From Bacillota bacterium (GTDB lineage Bacteria; Bacillota; Clostridia; Lachnospirales; Lachnospiraceae): a DNA stretch of 64,000 bases. This document shows positions 44,709-53,744 of the stretch, in pieces. Each line of letters begins with the position of its first letter. Positions within the stretch are counted from its first letter, which is position 1. The stretch spans positions 1 through 64,000 of the forward strand of contig JAEZPG010000123.1 in the NCBI GenBank assembly GCA_023413555.1, read 5' to 3'. The notes below the pieces were generated by a model, which saw only the letters and a list, made by a program, of their open reading frames with translations, was not told the origin of the DNA and made no database searches. A program made the translations under genes and the position numbers.

Positions 44709-46175
44709 TTACATACAATTTCCATCCTCATTTAAAAATATTTGATTAAATGTAAATGTAAAAATCGTACCTTCCCCCTTGTTACTTTCCACAGAGATGA
44801 TTCCCTCATGCTTTTCTACAATCTGTTTGACTATCACTAATCCCAATCCGGATCCATTAAGATTATTAGGCTGTTTCCTAGTATAGAATTTTTCAAAAAC
44901 ATGAGGCAGTTCCTCTGGACCAATTCCTTCTCCTTCATCTCTAATCTTTACTATTAGTTTGTCCTTAGATTCTATATTTATGTATATAGTACAGCCATAA
45001 TGTGAAAATTTAATGGCATTATCTAAAATTGCAATAAAAACTTGTCTGATACGATCATAATCACCAAGAATGAAGCAACATTCCGTATCTGTATCATACT
45101 GAAGATTAATGCCCTTTTGGTTACAAACTAATCGCATATTACGAAGGATATCATCAAATACTTGCACTAAATTAACGGGTTCTTTCTCAATAATAAAATC
45201 TGGGTTTTCCATTTTTGATAATAACAGCAAGTCTTGTACCAGCCTCTGCATTCCAGTACATTCAGCCAGCATTCTCTCATAATACTGACTATGTTTTTCT
45301 GTCGGTACCACATTGTCTATTAAACTCTCTAAGTAAGCCCTTATTACTGTAATTGGTGTACGAAGCTCATGGGAGACATTAGAGAAGAAATCCATACGTA
45401 TCTTCTCCATATTTGTTCTCTCCTGTTCATTCTCTTCAAGTTTATGTGATAGTATATCCACTGTTGAAGCTAACTCACCAATTTCATTTTTCTCCTTTAT
45501 TCCTGTTTTTGCGCTATAATTACCTTCTGCCAACTGTTTTGTAGTAGAACGTATCTTTGAAATTGGATTTGTTAATCTTCTGGTAAGCCAAAAAGCTACA
45601 AGTACCGAAATAATCATGGAAATCAGAACACTAATAACAAGTTTCATATATGTATTATTCAATGACTTTTGTTCCGTCTCAATAGGAGCTAATAGAAGTA
45701 CCGCTCCAACCACCTCTTCATCATCACTGTAAATTGGTGCACCAACAACCATAGTGGTCATCTCATAAATACTATTGTACGCTGTATAACTATCTATTTC
45801 GCCTTGAAAAGCTTCATAAAGAACTTTTCTATTTCCTTTACCAAGCTCATCGTCGGTAAGTTTGATGTTCTCTAATTCTGGATTCATTGGTGTATATGCG
45901 TTGGGGTTAGAGAGTATCCAAACATCTGCACTTATGGTATCTTGTAGAATTGCCATATAGGTAATGTAATCCTCAATATCATTAGATAGTATATATCGCT
46001 CCATACGGTCAGCAATTACCTGAACTTGACTACTAAGCATATTATAGTAAGATGCCATGTTGCTTTTGCTTAAAAGCTGATTGAAAATAGTTCCCATAAG
46101 GACAACAAATACCATAATAATAAGCAAAAAACACAGATAAACCTTTACATATAGTTTTTGAAATGTCTTTCTCAT
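44709..46175 (-). CDS. Membrane sensor histidine kinase
   Basis: 488 residues. Membrane helix at about 12-31, an extracytoplasmic sensor of about 145 residues, a second helix at about 180-198, HAMP at about 198-250, the phosphorylation site His269 (FFSNVSHELRTP) and an HATPase domain with the N box, DEGEGIG and GSGLGLVIVKQI. Its regulator lies 25 bases upstream in the same transcript. Neighbours are a sortase, a transglutaminase-like protein and an Ig-like secreted protein, so an envelope signal is plausible. AGGAG precedes the ATG. Confidence 0.92.
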   Translation of the reverse strand: MRKTFQKLYVKVYLCFLLIIMVFVVLMGTIFNQLLSKSNMASYYNMLSSQVQVIADRMERYILSNDIEDYITYMAILQDTISADVWILSNPNAYTPMNPELENIKLTDDELGKGNRKVLYEAFQGEIDSYTAYNSIYEMTTMVVGAPIYSDDEEVVGAVLLLAPIETEQKSLNNTYMKLVISVLISMIISVLVAFWLTRRLTNPISKIRSTTKQLAEGNYSAKTGIKEKNEIGELASTVDILSHKLEENEQERTNMEKIRMDFFSNVSHELRTPITVIRAYLESLIDNVVPTEKHSQYYERMLAECTGMQRLVQDLLLLSKMENPDFIIEKEPVNLVQVFDDILRNMRLVCNQKGINLQYDTDTECCFILGDYDRIRQVFIAILDNAIKFSHYGCTIYINIESKDKLIVKIRDEGEGIGPEELPHVFEKFYTRKQPNNLNGSGLGLVIVKQIVEKHEGIISVESNKGEGTIFTFTFNQIFLNEDGNCM

Positions 46176-46200
46176 GGTCCCTACTCCTAGTCTTCTTTTC

Positions 46201-46893
46201 TTAATTGATTAGCTCAAATTTATAACCCATGCCCCATATAGTTTTTATTGCCCATAACGGATGATCAATTTCATCTAGCTTTGCTCTAAGTCTCTTTATG
46301 TGAGAATCCACCGTCCTGCTATCCCCATAGTAATCATATCCCCATAGACTATCCAAGAGATTGTCCCGTGTAAAGACTTTATTAGGATTAGTGGCTAACA
46401 TCCACATAGTCTCAATTTCCTTTTTAGTAAGTTTAATTTGCTTAGTTCCAATATACAAGCAATATTCCTCCAAATTAATTCTTAAATCTGCAATATTAAT
46501 CTCTTTTTCATTATTTGCCACATCCCCAGAAGGCTTCATCCTTCTTAAAACTGCCCTAACCCTAGCCATAACCTCACTTGGGGAAAATGGTTTTACAATA
46601 TAATCATCTGCTCCAATATCCAGCCCCATAATTTTTTCATAATCTTCTCCCTTAGCACTAATCAGTATAATTGGTACTTCAGATTTTTTTCGTATCTTTC
46701 GACACACATCAAAACCATCAAGTTCAGGCATCATGACATCAAGCAAAATAACACATGGATTATATTGTATAAATAGGTTATATGCCTCTTGACCATTCAT
46801 TGCCACTAATGGTTTAAATCCTTCCCTCTGTACGTAATTTGACAATATATCCGTAATATCTTTATTATCATCTGCAACTAATATGTATTCCAT
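46201..46893 (-). CDS. OmpR/PhoB-type response regulator
   Basis: 230 residues: receiver domain with the phospho-acceptor Asp52 (VILLDVMMPELDGF), the acidic pair ADDN at the start and Lys102-region VKPF, then a winged-helix DNA-binding domain ending WGMGYKFEL. AGGGAGG precedes the ATG. Divergent from the Ig-like gene at 47118; the 224-base gap contains three TTATGA repeats spaced 22-24 bases that could be its binding sites. Confidence 0.94.
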   Translation of the reverse strand: MEYILVADDNKDITDILSNYVQREGFKPLVAMNGQEAYNLFIQYNPCVILLDVMMPELDGFDVCRKIRKKSEVPIILISAKGEDYEKIMGLDIGADDYIVKPFSPSEVMARVRAVLRRMKPSGDVANNEKEINIADLRINLEEYCLYIGTKQIKLTKKEIETMWMLATNPNKVFTRDNLLDSLWGYDYYGDSRTVDSHIKRLRAKLDEIDHPLWAIKTIWGMGYKFELIN

Positions 46894-47014
46894 ACAAACC
46901 TCCCTATCTTAGCTCTCTGTTCACCATACTATTGTTTATATTATATCAAAGTGCTTTTCTCACATCAACACTTAGTACCTAAGCAATGTATGGTATATCT
47001 ATCCTTAACCACAA

Positions 47015-47066
47015 TTATGACGTAATACTTTGTCATACTTATGATGAGTCTTTGACTTTTTTATGA
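47015..47066 (+). promoter_or_regulatory. Spaced TTATGA repeats, candidate response-regulator sites
   Basis: TTATGA occurs at 47015-47020, 47039-47044 and 47061-47066, about two helical turns apart, each followed by C or T; TTTGTCA- and TTTGACT-like elements fall between them. The last copy abuts a poor -35 region for the Ig-like gene. Confidence 0.45.
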
Positions 47067-47117
47067 CATAACTTTTTAGTAACATTTAATGAACATAGAA
47101 GGGAGGTTTGGGTAATT

Positions 47118-47798
47118 TTGAATACTATAACTAGATTAAAGTGTCATTCTAGAATAATGGTTTTGTTTCTAACTCTCTGCATACTTCTACAGCCGGTCAT
47201 ACCTGCCCAGGCTAAACCCAAATCAACAAGACCTAATAATACTAAGTATAGTCAAATTCAATTGGTTACTTCTAATTCTCTACATTCCATATCTACCTAC
47301 AAACTGAACTATAAAAAATATAAACTAGTAAAGGGGAAATCCTTTACGCTTAAAGTAAAAAAACTACCAACGAACTATAAAGTAACCTATAAGAGCATGA
47401 ATAAGAATATTGCAACTGTAACCAATAAGGGCATTGTTTACGGTAAAAGAAATGGTACAACAACGATTACAGCTACTGTTAGATATAAGAATTTAGTTTT
47501 AAGAAATCTAAATTGTACAATTACAGTTGGAGTTCCTGCGGTAAGTGTTGTAATACCTGAATCAAGCATAACACTTACTAAAGGTGAGAAAAAAGATCTA
47601 AATACCATTGTAAAACCTAAGTACACAACAGAAAATCCAAGATTTGCATCATCAAATCCGAAGGTCGTTACAGTAACATCTGCCGGTATCATTCAAGCTG
47701 TTAAAAAAGGCTCTGCAATCATTACTGTAACTATTGCCAATAAAAAATTTGATAAATGTGAAATTACTGTAATAAATAAAAGCAAAAATAAAAAATAA
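47118..47798 (+). CDS. Secreted protein with two bacterial Ig-like (BIG2) domains
   Basis: 226 residues. A signal peptide (about 1-32, hydrophobic core VLFLTLCILLQPVIPAQA) is followed by a spacer and two BIG2-type repeats at about 66-138 and 142-218, each with the KGKSFTLKV/KGEKKDLN start, an IATVT/VVTVT middle and a GTTTITAT/GSAIITVT end. No LPxTG signal, S-layer or choline-binding repeat is present, so it is probably released or held by charge (the mature part is very basic). Start is TTG at 47118 behind GGGAGG; an internal ATG at codon 14 would damage the signal peptide. Divergent from the two-component system. Confidence 0.8.
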   Translation: MNTITRLKCHSRIMVLFLTLCILLQPVIPAQAKPKSTRPNNTKYSQIQLVTSNSLHSISTYKLNYKKYKLVKGKSFTLKVKKLPTNYKVTYKSMNKNIATVTNKGIVYGKRNGTTTITATVRYKNLVLRNLNCTITVGVPAVSVVIPESSITLTKGEKKDLNTIVKPKYTTENPRFASSNPKVVTVTSAGIIQAVKKGSAIITVTIANKKFDKCEITVINKSKNKK

Positions 47799-47829
47799 AA
47801 GCTTCCGTGCATGGAAGCTTCTATTTTTT
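47799..47829 (+). terminator. Terminator of the Ig-like gene
   Basis: AAGCTTCC-GTGCAT-GGAAGCTT followed by CTATTTTTT, directly after the stop codon. Confidence 0.85.
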
Positions 47830-47836
47830 ATACTAT

Positions 47837-48310
47837 TTAAAACCCTTCTACTCGTCGGCGTAACCTATACTGTTCTCGTTTTACAGCGCCTTCCCATTCA
47901 GCTTCTTCCATCTCATTAACTAGCTTTAACCGTGGAACTCGAACAGGCATCTCATTATCATCCAATGCTACTAAAACTAAATAGGCACGATTAATAGGCT
48001 TTCTAGTTCCATTGGTGTCTTCTACATAAGTATCTACGCGAACTTCCATGGAACTATTACCAACATAAGTAATCTTCCCAATTAGTACCAGAATATCATT
48101 TAGGTAAGCTCCTGACTTAAACTGCAGATTATCAATAGCTGCTGTAGTTATGTTATGTCCACTGTGCCTCCTACCAACAACTCCAGCTACAACATCTATC
48201 CACTCCACCAACTGTCCACCAAAAAGTCTTTTTGCCCCATTAATATGAGAAGTCATAACAATCTGAGTCTGCTCTGTCTGTGAATCAATCACCATTTTTT
48301 CTTGTTCCAT
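47837..48310 (-). CDS. Acyl-CoA thioesterase (hotdog fold, YciA/YkhA-like)
   Basis: 157 residues. Hotdog-fold segment with GAKRLFGGQLVEWIDVVAG (family substrate helix) and TTAAIDNLQFKSGAYLND. Hydrolyses acyl-CoA thioesters; chain-length preference cannot be read from the sequence. AAAGGAG precedes the ATG. Single gene, convergent with the Ig-like gene through the terminator at 47799-47829. Confidence 0.9.
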   Translation of the reverse strand: MEQEKMVIDSQTEQTQIVMTSHINGAKRLFGGQLVEWIDVVAGVVGRRHSGHNITTAAIDNLQFKSGAYLNDILVLIGKITYVGNSSMEVRVDTYVEDTNGTRKPINRAYLVLVALDDNEMPVRVPRLKLVNEMEEAEWEGAVKREQYRLRRRVEGF

Positions 48311-48377
48311 ATAGAGTTTCTCCTTTACCTACCATATATCTTTATCTATTGTAAACATATAACCTAGAAATAATGTA

Positions 48378-48410
48378 AAAGGTACCACAACAAAATTTCA
48401 TGGTACCTTT
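48378..48410 (-). terminator. Terminator of thrC
   Basis: AAAGGTACCA (48378-48387) and TGGTACCTTT (48401-48410) are perfect arms; TTTTACATT follows on the minus strand. Confidence 0.75.
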
Positions 48411-48436
48411 CATTTTCTAAGGAGCATTATTTAAAA

Positions 48437-49933
48437 CTATAATCTTAAAATGTCCTCTACTTTACTTTGCATAGCCTCAGTTTCACAAACAGTATCATGA
48501 AGAATCTTAGCACTTCTTATCTCCTCAATTGCATTAGGCACTTTTACTTTACTAAGATTGCTAAGCTCATCTACAAGTTCAAAATCTGATTTACTGTCAA
48601 AGGATGGATCAATAGCATTCATTACACTTCTTGTAAACTTATACGGACTAGCTGTAGAAGCTATAATAGTCTTTGTACTATCTTGACTATCCGCTTTATA
48701 CTGGTTATATACACATGCAGCAACTGCAGTATGCGTGTCAATAACATATCCGGTCTTCTGATATAATTCTTTAATTGTATTTGCAGTAGCCTGTTCATCT
48801 GCATAGCCACCTACAAAGTCTTCCAACTCTTTCTTCATGTTATCTGTAATACGATAAACACCATCTTCAGCTAGGGCTTTCATAAATGATGCATTCTTTG
48901 TAGCATCCTCTCCTGCGATTTTATAGATGAGACGCTCTAGGTTACTGGAAATGAGTATATCCATAGATGGAGAACTGGTTAAGATAAACTCACGGTTTCT
49001 ATCATAGGTACCTGACTGAAAGAAGTCAAACAAAACCTTATTGTCATTGGATGCACAGATTAATTTTCCTATTGGTAGACCCATACTCTTAGCATAGTAG
49101 GCAGCAAGAATATTACCAAAATTACCGGTAGGGACTACCACATTAATGGTTTCTCCCACTTTTATCTCCCCATCCTTGACTAACCTTGAATAAGCGTATA
49201 CATAATATACCACCTGTGGAACCAAACGCCCTATGTTTATGGAGTTTGCAGAAGAAAACTGATATCCTGCTCTATCCATGGCTATAGCTAGATCTTTATT
49301 GTTAAACATCGCTTTCACACCACTTTGTGCATCATCAAAATTTCCCTTAATTCCAACTACGTATGTATTATGTCCCTTCTGGGTAATCATTTGTTTTTCT
49401 TGAATCGGACTAACACCGTTCTTTGGATAAAATACAATGATTTTAGTTCCTTCTACATCAGCGAAGCCTGCTAATGCTGCTTTTCCCGTGTCTCCAGAGG
49501 TAGCTGTAAGAATTACAATTTCATTTTTTACATGATTCTTCTTCGCTGCTGTGGTTAATAAATATGGTAAAATAGACAATGCCATATCCTTAAAAGCAAT
49601 AGTAGAGCCATGAAATAGTTCTAAGTAATAAGCACCTTCTGCTTTTACAATAGGAGCAATCTCCAAGGTGTCAAATTTACTATCATATGCTTTTTCTATA
49701 CAATACTTTAACTCGGTTTCTGTAAAATCGGTTAGAAAGAGTTTCATTACTTCGTATGCAATTTCCTGATATGACATCTCAGCCAATTTATCTATCGATA
49801 TTTTTAATGATGGAATCTCCGTTGGAACAAATAAACCACCATCAGAAGCCAATCCCTTTAAAATAGCTTTTGATGCGGATACTGTTTCATTCTCACTTCT
49901 GGTGCTCTTATATTGTAACATCTTAGCCTTCAT
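48437..49933 (-). CDS. thrC: Threonine synthase
   Basis: 498 residues, the long form of the PLP fold type II enzyme that turns O-phosphohomoserine into threonine. The N-terminus (YKSTRSENETVSASKAILKGLASDGGLFVP) and the PLP lysine in HGSTIAFKDMALSILP are diagnostic; the phosphate cup TATSGDTGKAALAGF follows. Two possible starts four codons apart share AAAAGGA; I list the first. Single gene; no hom or thrB nearby. Confidence 0.95.
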   Translation of the reverse strand: MKAKMLQYKSTRSENETVSASKAILKGLASDGGLFVPTEIPSLKISIDKLAEMSYQEIAYEVMKLFLTDFTETELKYCIEKAYDSKFDTLEIAPIVKAEGAYYLELFHGSTIAFKDMALSILPYLLTTAAKKNHVKNEIVILTATSGDTGKAALAGFADVEGTKIIVFYPKNGVSPIQEKQMITQKGHNTYVVGIKGNFDDAQSGVKAMFNNKDLAIAMDRAGYQFSSANSINIGRLVPQVVYYVYAYSRLVKDGEIKVGETINVVVPTGNFGNILAAYYAKSMGLPIGKLICASNDNKVLFDFFQSGTYDRNREFILTSSPSMDILISSNLERLIYKIAGEDATKNASFMKALAEDGVYRITDNMKKELEDFVGGYADEQATANTIKELYQKTGYVIDTHTAVAACVYNQYKADSQDSTKTIIASTASPYKFTRSVMNAIDPSFDSKSDFELVDELSNLSKVKVPNAIEEIRSAKILHDTVCETEAMQSKVEDILRL

Positions 49934-50054
49934 TCCTTTTCACAATTTTTTTGTATTATAACATTATTCTCCTAGGTATACAATAATTATACATAAAAAA
50001 GTATCTTTATCCCCTTACTCCTCTAGAAGCAGAGAGACTTTCCTACAGTTAAAA

Positions 50055-50082
50055 ATGGACCGCTGAAAATACAGCGATCCAT
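50055..50082 (-). terminator. Terminator of the SleB-like hydrolase gene
   Basis: ATGGACCGCTG (50055-50065) and CAGCGATCCAT (50072-50082), with one wobble; TTTTTAAC follows on the minus strand. Confidence 0.8.
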
Positions 50083-50086
50083 TGCA

Positions 50087-51001
50087 CTACTTGTAAAACG
50101 TATGTCCACCATGGGTGAATAGGCGAGTCAGCTTACGATCAAACCAGCTTAGACTTCGAGGATTTGCTGCTCTTCTTGCAACGAAAAACAAAGAACCCTT
50201 TGAATAATCTTCCCCTCTTAACACACGGTCCACAGCCTCTTTTGTGGTTTCTGTAACTTTTACTGAATATATACTACCACTTTTTGCAGGAGAGAACTGA
50301 TAAGATCTACCAGAATGTTGAAAGATAACTCCTTTAATGGTATCAGGAAATCGAGAGCTGTTATAGCGGTTGATAACTACATTAGCTACCAACATTCTAC
50401 CTTTAATATCCTGATTACCGGCTTCTGCCTGTACTAGACGTTCTAAAATAGCAATATCAGATTTACTTAATTTAATCTTGTACTCAAATTCCTTATTTTG
50501 GGCAGCTTCTTTGGCTATTGTTTCTTTGGCTGCCTTCTTCGCAACTTCTTCCCTCTTTAACTGTGTCTGTCTTTCTGTCTTGGCTGTCTGTCTTGCAAAA
50601 TCAATTTTTCGCTGATATTGCGTATTAGAAGCTGAAACAATCTCATCTTCTGCGTCTTGTATCATCCTAACCTGCTCGGCTGTCTTACTAAACATACCGT
50701 CTAGTGTGCTTAGTTTCATATAATTTGTAATCTTATCCTCGATTGTAGTCGCTACATCATCTGCTTCCTGCTCTGCAGATAAATCTGTTTCTTCTTCCTC
50801 AAGCTCATTTATTTTAAAGCTTGCTTTGGCCTGTACTGTAACGGTATCTGTAGTATACCCGTAATAGTACCCAGCTGAAAGGATTAGGATAACAGCGATT
50901 AATGAATATGCAGTTATCATGACGATTGGTCGATACCTATCAAGTCTAAAATATCTTAACTTATCCTTAAAGCTACGAAGAAACGAGTGAATAATATACA
51001 T
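50087..51001 (-). CDS. Membrane-anchored cell wall hydrolase, SleB family
   Basis: 304 residues. One membrane helix at about 28-46, a charged coiled-coil-like stretch at about 65-165 (TAKTERQTQLKREEVAKKAAKE region), then a Hydrolase_2 (SleB/CwlJ-type) domain from about 180: ILERLVQAEAGNQDIKGRMLVANVVINR, with the catalytic glutamate in QAEA, and SLFFVARRAANPR near the end. SleB-like enzymes are lytic transglycosylases or amidases acting on cortex or vegetative wall. AGAGGAG precedes the ATG. The AT-rich gap upstream (51002-51491) must contain its promoter. Confidence 0.87.
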   Translation of the reverse strand: MYIIHSFLRSFKDKLRYFRLDRYRPIVMITAYSLIAVILILSAGYYYGYTTDTVTVQAKASFKINELEEEETDLSAEQEADDVATTIEDKITNYMKLSTLDGMFSKTAEQVRMIQDAEDEIVSASNTQYQRKIDFARQTAKTERQTQLKREEVAKKAAKETIAKEAAQNKEFEYKIKLSKSDIAILERLVQAEAGNQDIKGRMLVANVVINRYNSSRFPDTIKGVIFQHSGRSYQFSPAKSGSIYSVKVTETTKEAVDRVLRGEDYSKGSLFFVARRAANPRSLSWFDRKLTRLFTHGGHTFYK

Positions 51002-51446
51002 AACTTACTCCTCTTTTCTTGCTTTGTTTTTCCTTATTTCCAAGGATATCTCATTATAACATTCCAAAAATTAGTGTCAATAATACCTATTAATTTTTGG
51101 AAGAAGTACTAGTTACTGATTTATGTTACAATTGTAGAACTATACACTTTACATAAAATACTTAAATATTTTATTATTTTTATATGGAATATTACCATAT
51201 AATTTTTAACTAATTATTAACCACTTATTACATATAATGAATTTGATTTTTTCAGTAATATATATTTATTATCTAATTATTGCTTTATTTCCTATTATTT
51301 ATCCATCTAATTATTAACCTTTATATTATTTTCAGACTATATCACAAGAATATTGGATACAAATTCTAATCCATTTTAGATTTACGTAATATTTTTGCAA
51401 TATTTTAAAGATGAATTGTAGGAGCTCCTTCCATCCTAAAGGGTAA
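51002..51446. other. Very AT-rich intergenic stretch with a repeated CTAATTATT motif
   Basis: No gene is visible. CTAATTATT occurs at 51210-51218, 51273-51281 and 51307-51315, two copies extended to CTAATTATTAACC. The stretch lies upstream of the SleB-like hydrolase, so the repeats may belong to its control region. No riboswitch recognised. Confidence 0.5.
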
Positions 51447-51491
51447 AAAAACTCTATCAAAAAGATACTTTTTTATCTTTCTGATAGAGTT
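51447..51491 (-). terminator. Terminator of the VanRS-like operon
   Basis: AACTCTATCA-AAAAGATA and TATCTTT-CTGATAGAGTT pair almost fully around a short loop; TTTTTTT-ACCC follows on the minus strand. The stop codon of the kinase lies at its edge. Confidence 0.85.
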
Positions 51492-52712
51492 TTAACTTTT
51501 ATATGGTAACTCTATAATAAACTTAGTATTTTCAACTTCACTGGTCGCTGTTAGCTCACCATTATGCATTTTAATAATTGACTTAGCAATGGCCAATCCC
51601 AAACCTGTGCCACCTGTGGCTTCTGATCTAGAGGTTTCCACCCTATAGAACTTATCAAAGATGTAAGGCAAATCCTTTTTTGAAATCTCAGTACCATAAT
51701 TTGTGATGATTATTTTTACCACATTGAAATATACTTCTAACTCTATCGTAATCTTTTCACCACGTTTCGTATACTTGACAGCATTGCTGATAAGATTAGC
51801 CACTGCCCTAGCTAAAAGATTGCCATCTGCATCAATTTCCAAGCGATTACTCTGTACCAGAAGTTCATATTCCAGTCCAGAGTCCTGAAAGCTCGGGTAG
51901 AATTCTTCTATCATCTGTTCTAAAAACTTCACCAAATCCATTTTTCTTTTCTGAACCTTTACTTCCCCAGAAGTAAACTTAGTATAACTAAACAGATCCT
52001 CAATCAAATTTTCTAGCCTCTTCGATTTATCATAGGCGATAGATAAATATCTAGTTCTCTCCTCTTGATCAGCTTTGTCTTCTTTGGCTAAATCCAGATA
52101 TCCAATAATAGAAGTAAGTGGTGTTCTAAGATCATGAGCTACATTTGTAATAAGTTCATGTTTTAACTCCTCACTTCTGCGCTCATTTTCCATCATAGCA
52201 CTGATATCACCCGCCATTTTATTAATGGAAGCTGCTATTACAGCAAACTCATCTTCATTTTTCACCCGAATTCTAGTACTAAAATTGCCTCCTGCAATAA
52301 CCTTAATCCCATCTGAAATTTCATACAGATAGTTGGAAAATCTTCTGGTTAACAACAAAAAATACACAACAAATAAAAACATACCAACTACAATACCTAT
52401 AATTAAAGTTATTAATAAATAATCCCTGTTAACGTGAAGGACAGAAGTTAATGAATGAGTCAACCCAGTAGTAGAAGATCCATCCAAAAAGCTGGTACCA
52501 TTCTGTATCGGCAAGTTGGATATATGATCTATAGCCTGAGATAGACTAATTCCTTCACTATTGGCAATATTAAGTCCTTGAATCAAGGTCTTAGTGTAGT
52601 AGGCCAAACAATAAATCAACACTTCTGTAACTATGGTATAAAGAAGGCTTAAAATACTGTATAATACTATTTCAAAACGAAAGCTTTTAAAAATACTTCT
52701 TCTATTTTTCAA
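51492..52712 (-). CDS. Sensor histidine kinase, VanS-like
   Basis: 406 residues if started at TTG 52712, giving MKNRRSIFKSFRFEIVLYS, a usual start for this group; an ATG at 52754 would add 14 residues but lies deep in the regulator gene. Two membrane helices at about 17-38 and 98-121 bracket a sensor of about 60 residues; HAMP follows, then the phospho-site histidine in TNVAHDLRTPLTS (His193) and an HATPase domain with GGTGLGLAIAKSI. VanS-like kinases often sense envelope damage. Overlaps the regulator by 11 bases. Confidence 0.9.
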   Translation of the reverse strand: MKNRRSIFKSFRFEIVLYSILSLLYTIVTEVLIYCLAYYTKTLIQGLNIANSEGISLSQAIDHISNLPIQNGTSFLDGSSTTGLTHSLTSVLHVNRDYLLITLIIGIVVGMFLFVVYFLLLTRRFSNYLYEISDGIKVIAGGNFSTRIRVKNEDEFAVIAASINKMAGDISAMMENERRSEELKHELITNVAHDLRTPLTSIIGYLDLAKEDKADQEERTRYLSIAYDKSKRLENLIEDLFSYTKFTSGEVKVQKRKMDLVKFLEQMIEEFYPSFQDSGLEYELLVQSNRLEIDADGNLLARAVANLISNAVKYTKRGEKITIELEVYFNVVKIIITNYGTEISKKDLPYIFDKFYRVETSRSEATGGTGLGLAIAKSIIKMHNGELTATSEVENTKFIIELPYKS

Positions 52713-53406
52713 TCTTATATCCCACTCCCCATACTGTCCTGATAATCTCAGCATTTCTAGGATCCATCTCTATCTTCTCCCTCAATCGTCTGATATGTAC
52801 CATAACAGTATTGTTAGCTTCGAACATTTTTTCATTCCATACAGATTCAAAAATTTCCTCTGTACTGAATACTTTACCTAGATTAGTAGCCAATAGGTAT
52901 AAAATATCAAATTCAATCGGAGTAAGCTTAACTTCTTTTCCATAAGCTATAACACGGTGAGCATCTTTATTGATGGTAATATGTTCAATATTTATATCCT
53001 TTTCTTCGGTACTAAGTTCATGAGTAGCAGGGTTCAATTTGATATAGCGTCTCAGTTGGGATTTTACTCGAGCAGTTAATTCTAATGGATTAAAAGGTTT
53101 AATTACATAATCATCTGCACCAACACCTAGTCCCATTATTTTATCCAAATCGGAGGATTTTGCACTTAAAAAAATAATTGGTATCATGCTATTTTTTCGA
53201 ATCTTCTTACACATTTGCAAGCCATCCATACCAGGCATCATAATATCCAAAATTGCAAGCTTAATATCCTGCTTTTCCAATATCTTCAACCCTTCCTCAG
53301 CACTATTGGCAAGAAAGACTTGATAGCCATCGGATACTAAATGTATCTCAACTAACTGGGCTATCTCTCTGTCATCATCCACAACCAAAATATCTACACT
53401 GTCCAT
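52702..53406 (-). CDS. OmpR-type response regulator, VanR-like
   Basis: 234 residues. Receiver domain with Asp54 (LAILDIMMPGMDG) and VVDDD at the N-terminus, then the winged helix with PIEFDILYLLATNLGKVFS and the end TVWGVGYKIEK. Partner of the overlapping histidine kinase. It follows the DUF6142 gene by 34 bases and is therefore likely part of the run from 55326 to 51492 that also contains vanZ. GGAGG precedes the ATG. Confidence 0.93.
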   Translation of the reverse strand: MDSVDILVVDDDREIAQLVEIHLVSDGYQVFLANSAEEGLKILEKQDIKLAILDIMMPGMDGLQMCKKIRKNSMIPIIFLSAKSSDLDKIMGLGVGADDYVIKPFNPLELTARVKSQLRRYIKLNPATHELSTEEKDINIEHITINKDAHRVIAYGKEVKLTPIEFDILYLLATNLGKVFSTEEIFESVWNEKMFEANNTVMVHIRRLREKIEMDPRNAEIIRTVWGVGYKIEK

Positions 53407-53440
53407 AATACACCTCCTTCATTGGTAGCCGACAAGTATT

Positions 53441-53740
53441 TTACATGTAAGCTCCAAGCATATATAGTACAAACAGGCCCAAAAAGAGTATTCCGTTTAG
53501 TACGGTTCCTAATACAGGGAATAAATAAAATACTTCTTTTTTGCGCATTGAAAATAAGGATACAATAAACGCTGCCAATGACAAAAACATTACCCAGAAG
53601 CTTATAATTCCTAATAACAATGGACCATTTCCACCTGATTTACTTGAATAAACACTCAGCACACATATAGTTACAAATATTATGATAGCTAAGATTACCG
53701 CTAAAATAGCTTCCACCGGATGCTTCTTATCGGTAAACAT
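53441..53740 (-). CDS. DUF6142-like small membrane protein
   Basis: 99 residues with three predicted membrane helices (about 12-32, 40-62, 72-96). The start MFTDKKHPVEAILAV matches what I recall of DUF6142 in Lachnospiraceae; no function is known. The ATG at 53740 lies four bases after the vanZ stop, with its AAAGG site inside the vanZ end; longer readings overlap vanZ and lack a site. Confidence 0.65.
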   Translation of the reverse strand: MFTDKKHPVEAILAVILAIIIFVTICVLSVYSSKSGGNGPLLLGIISFWVMFLSLAAFIVSLFSMRKKEVFYLFPVLGTVLNGILFLGLFVLYMLGAYM

Positions 53741-53744
53741 ATAA

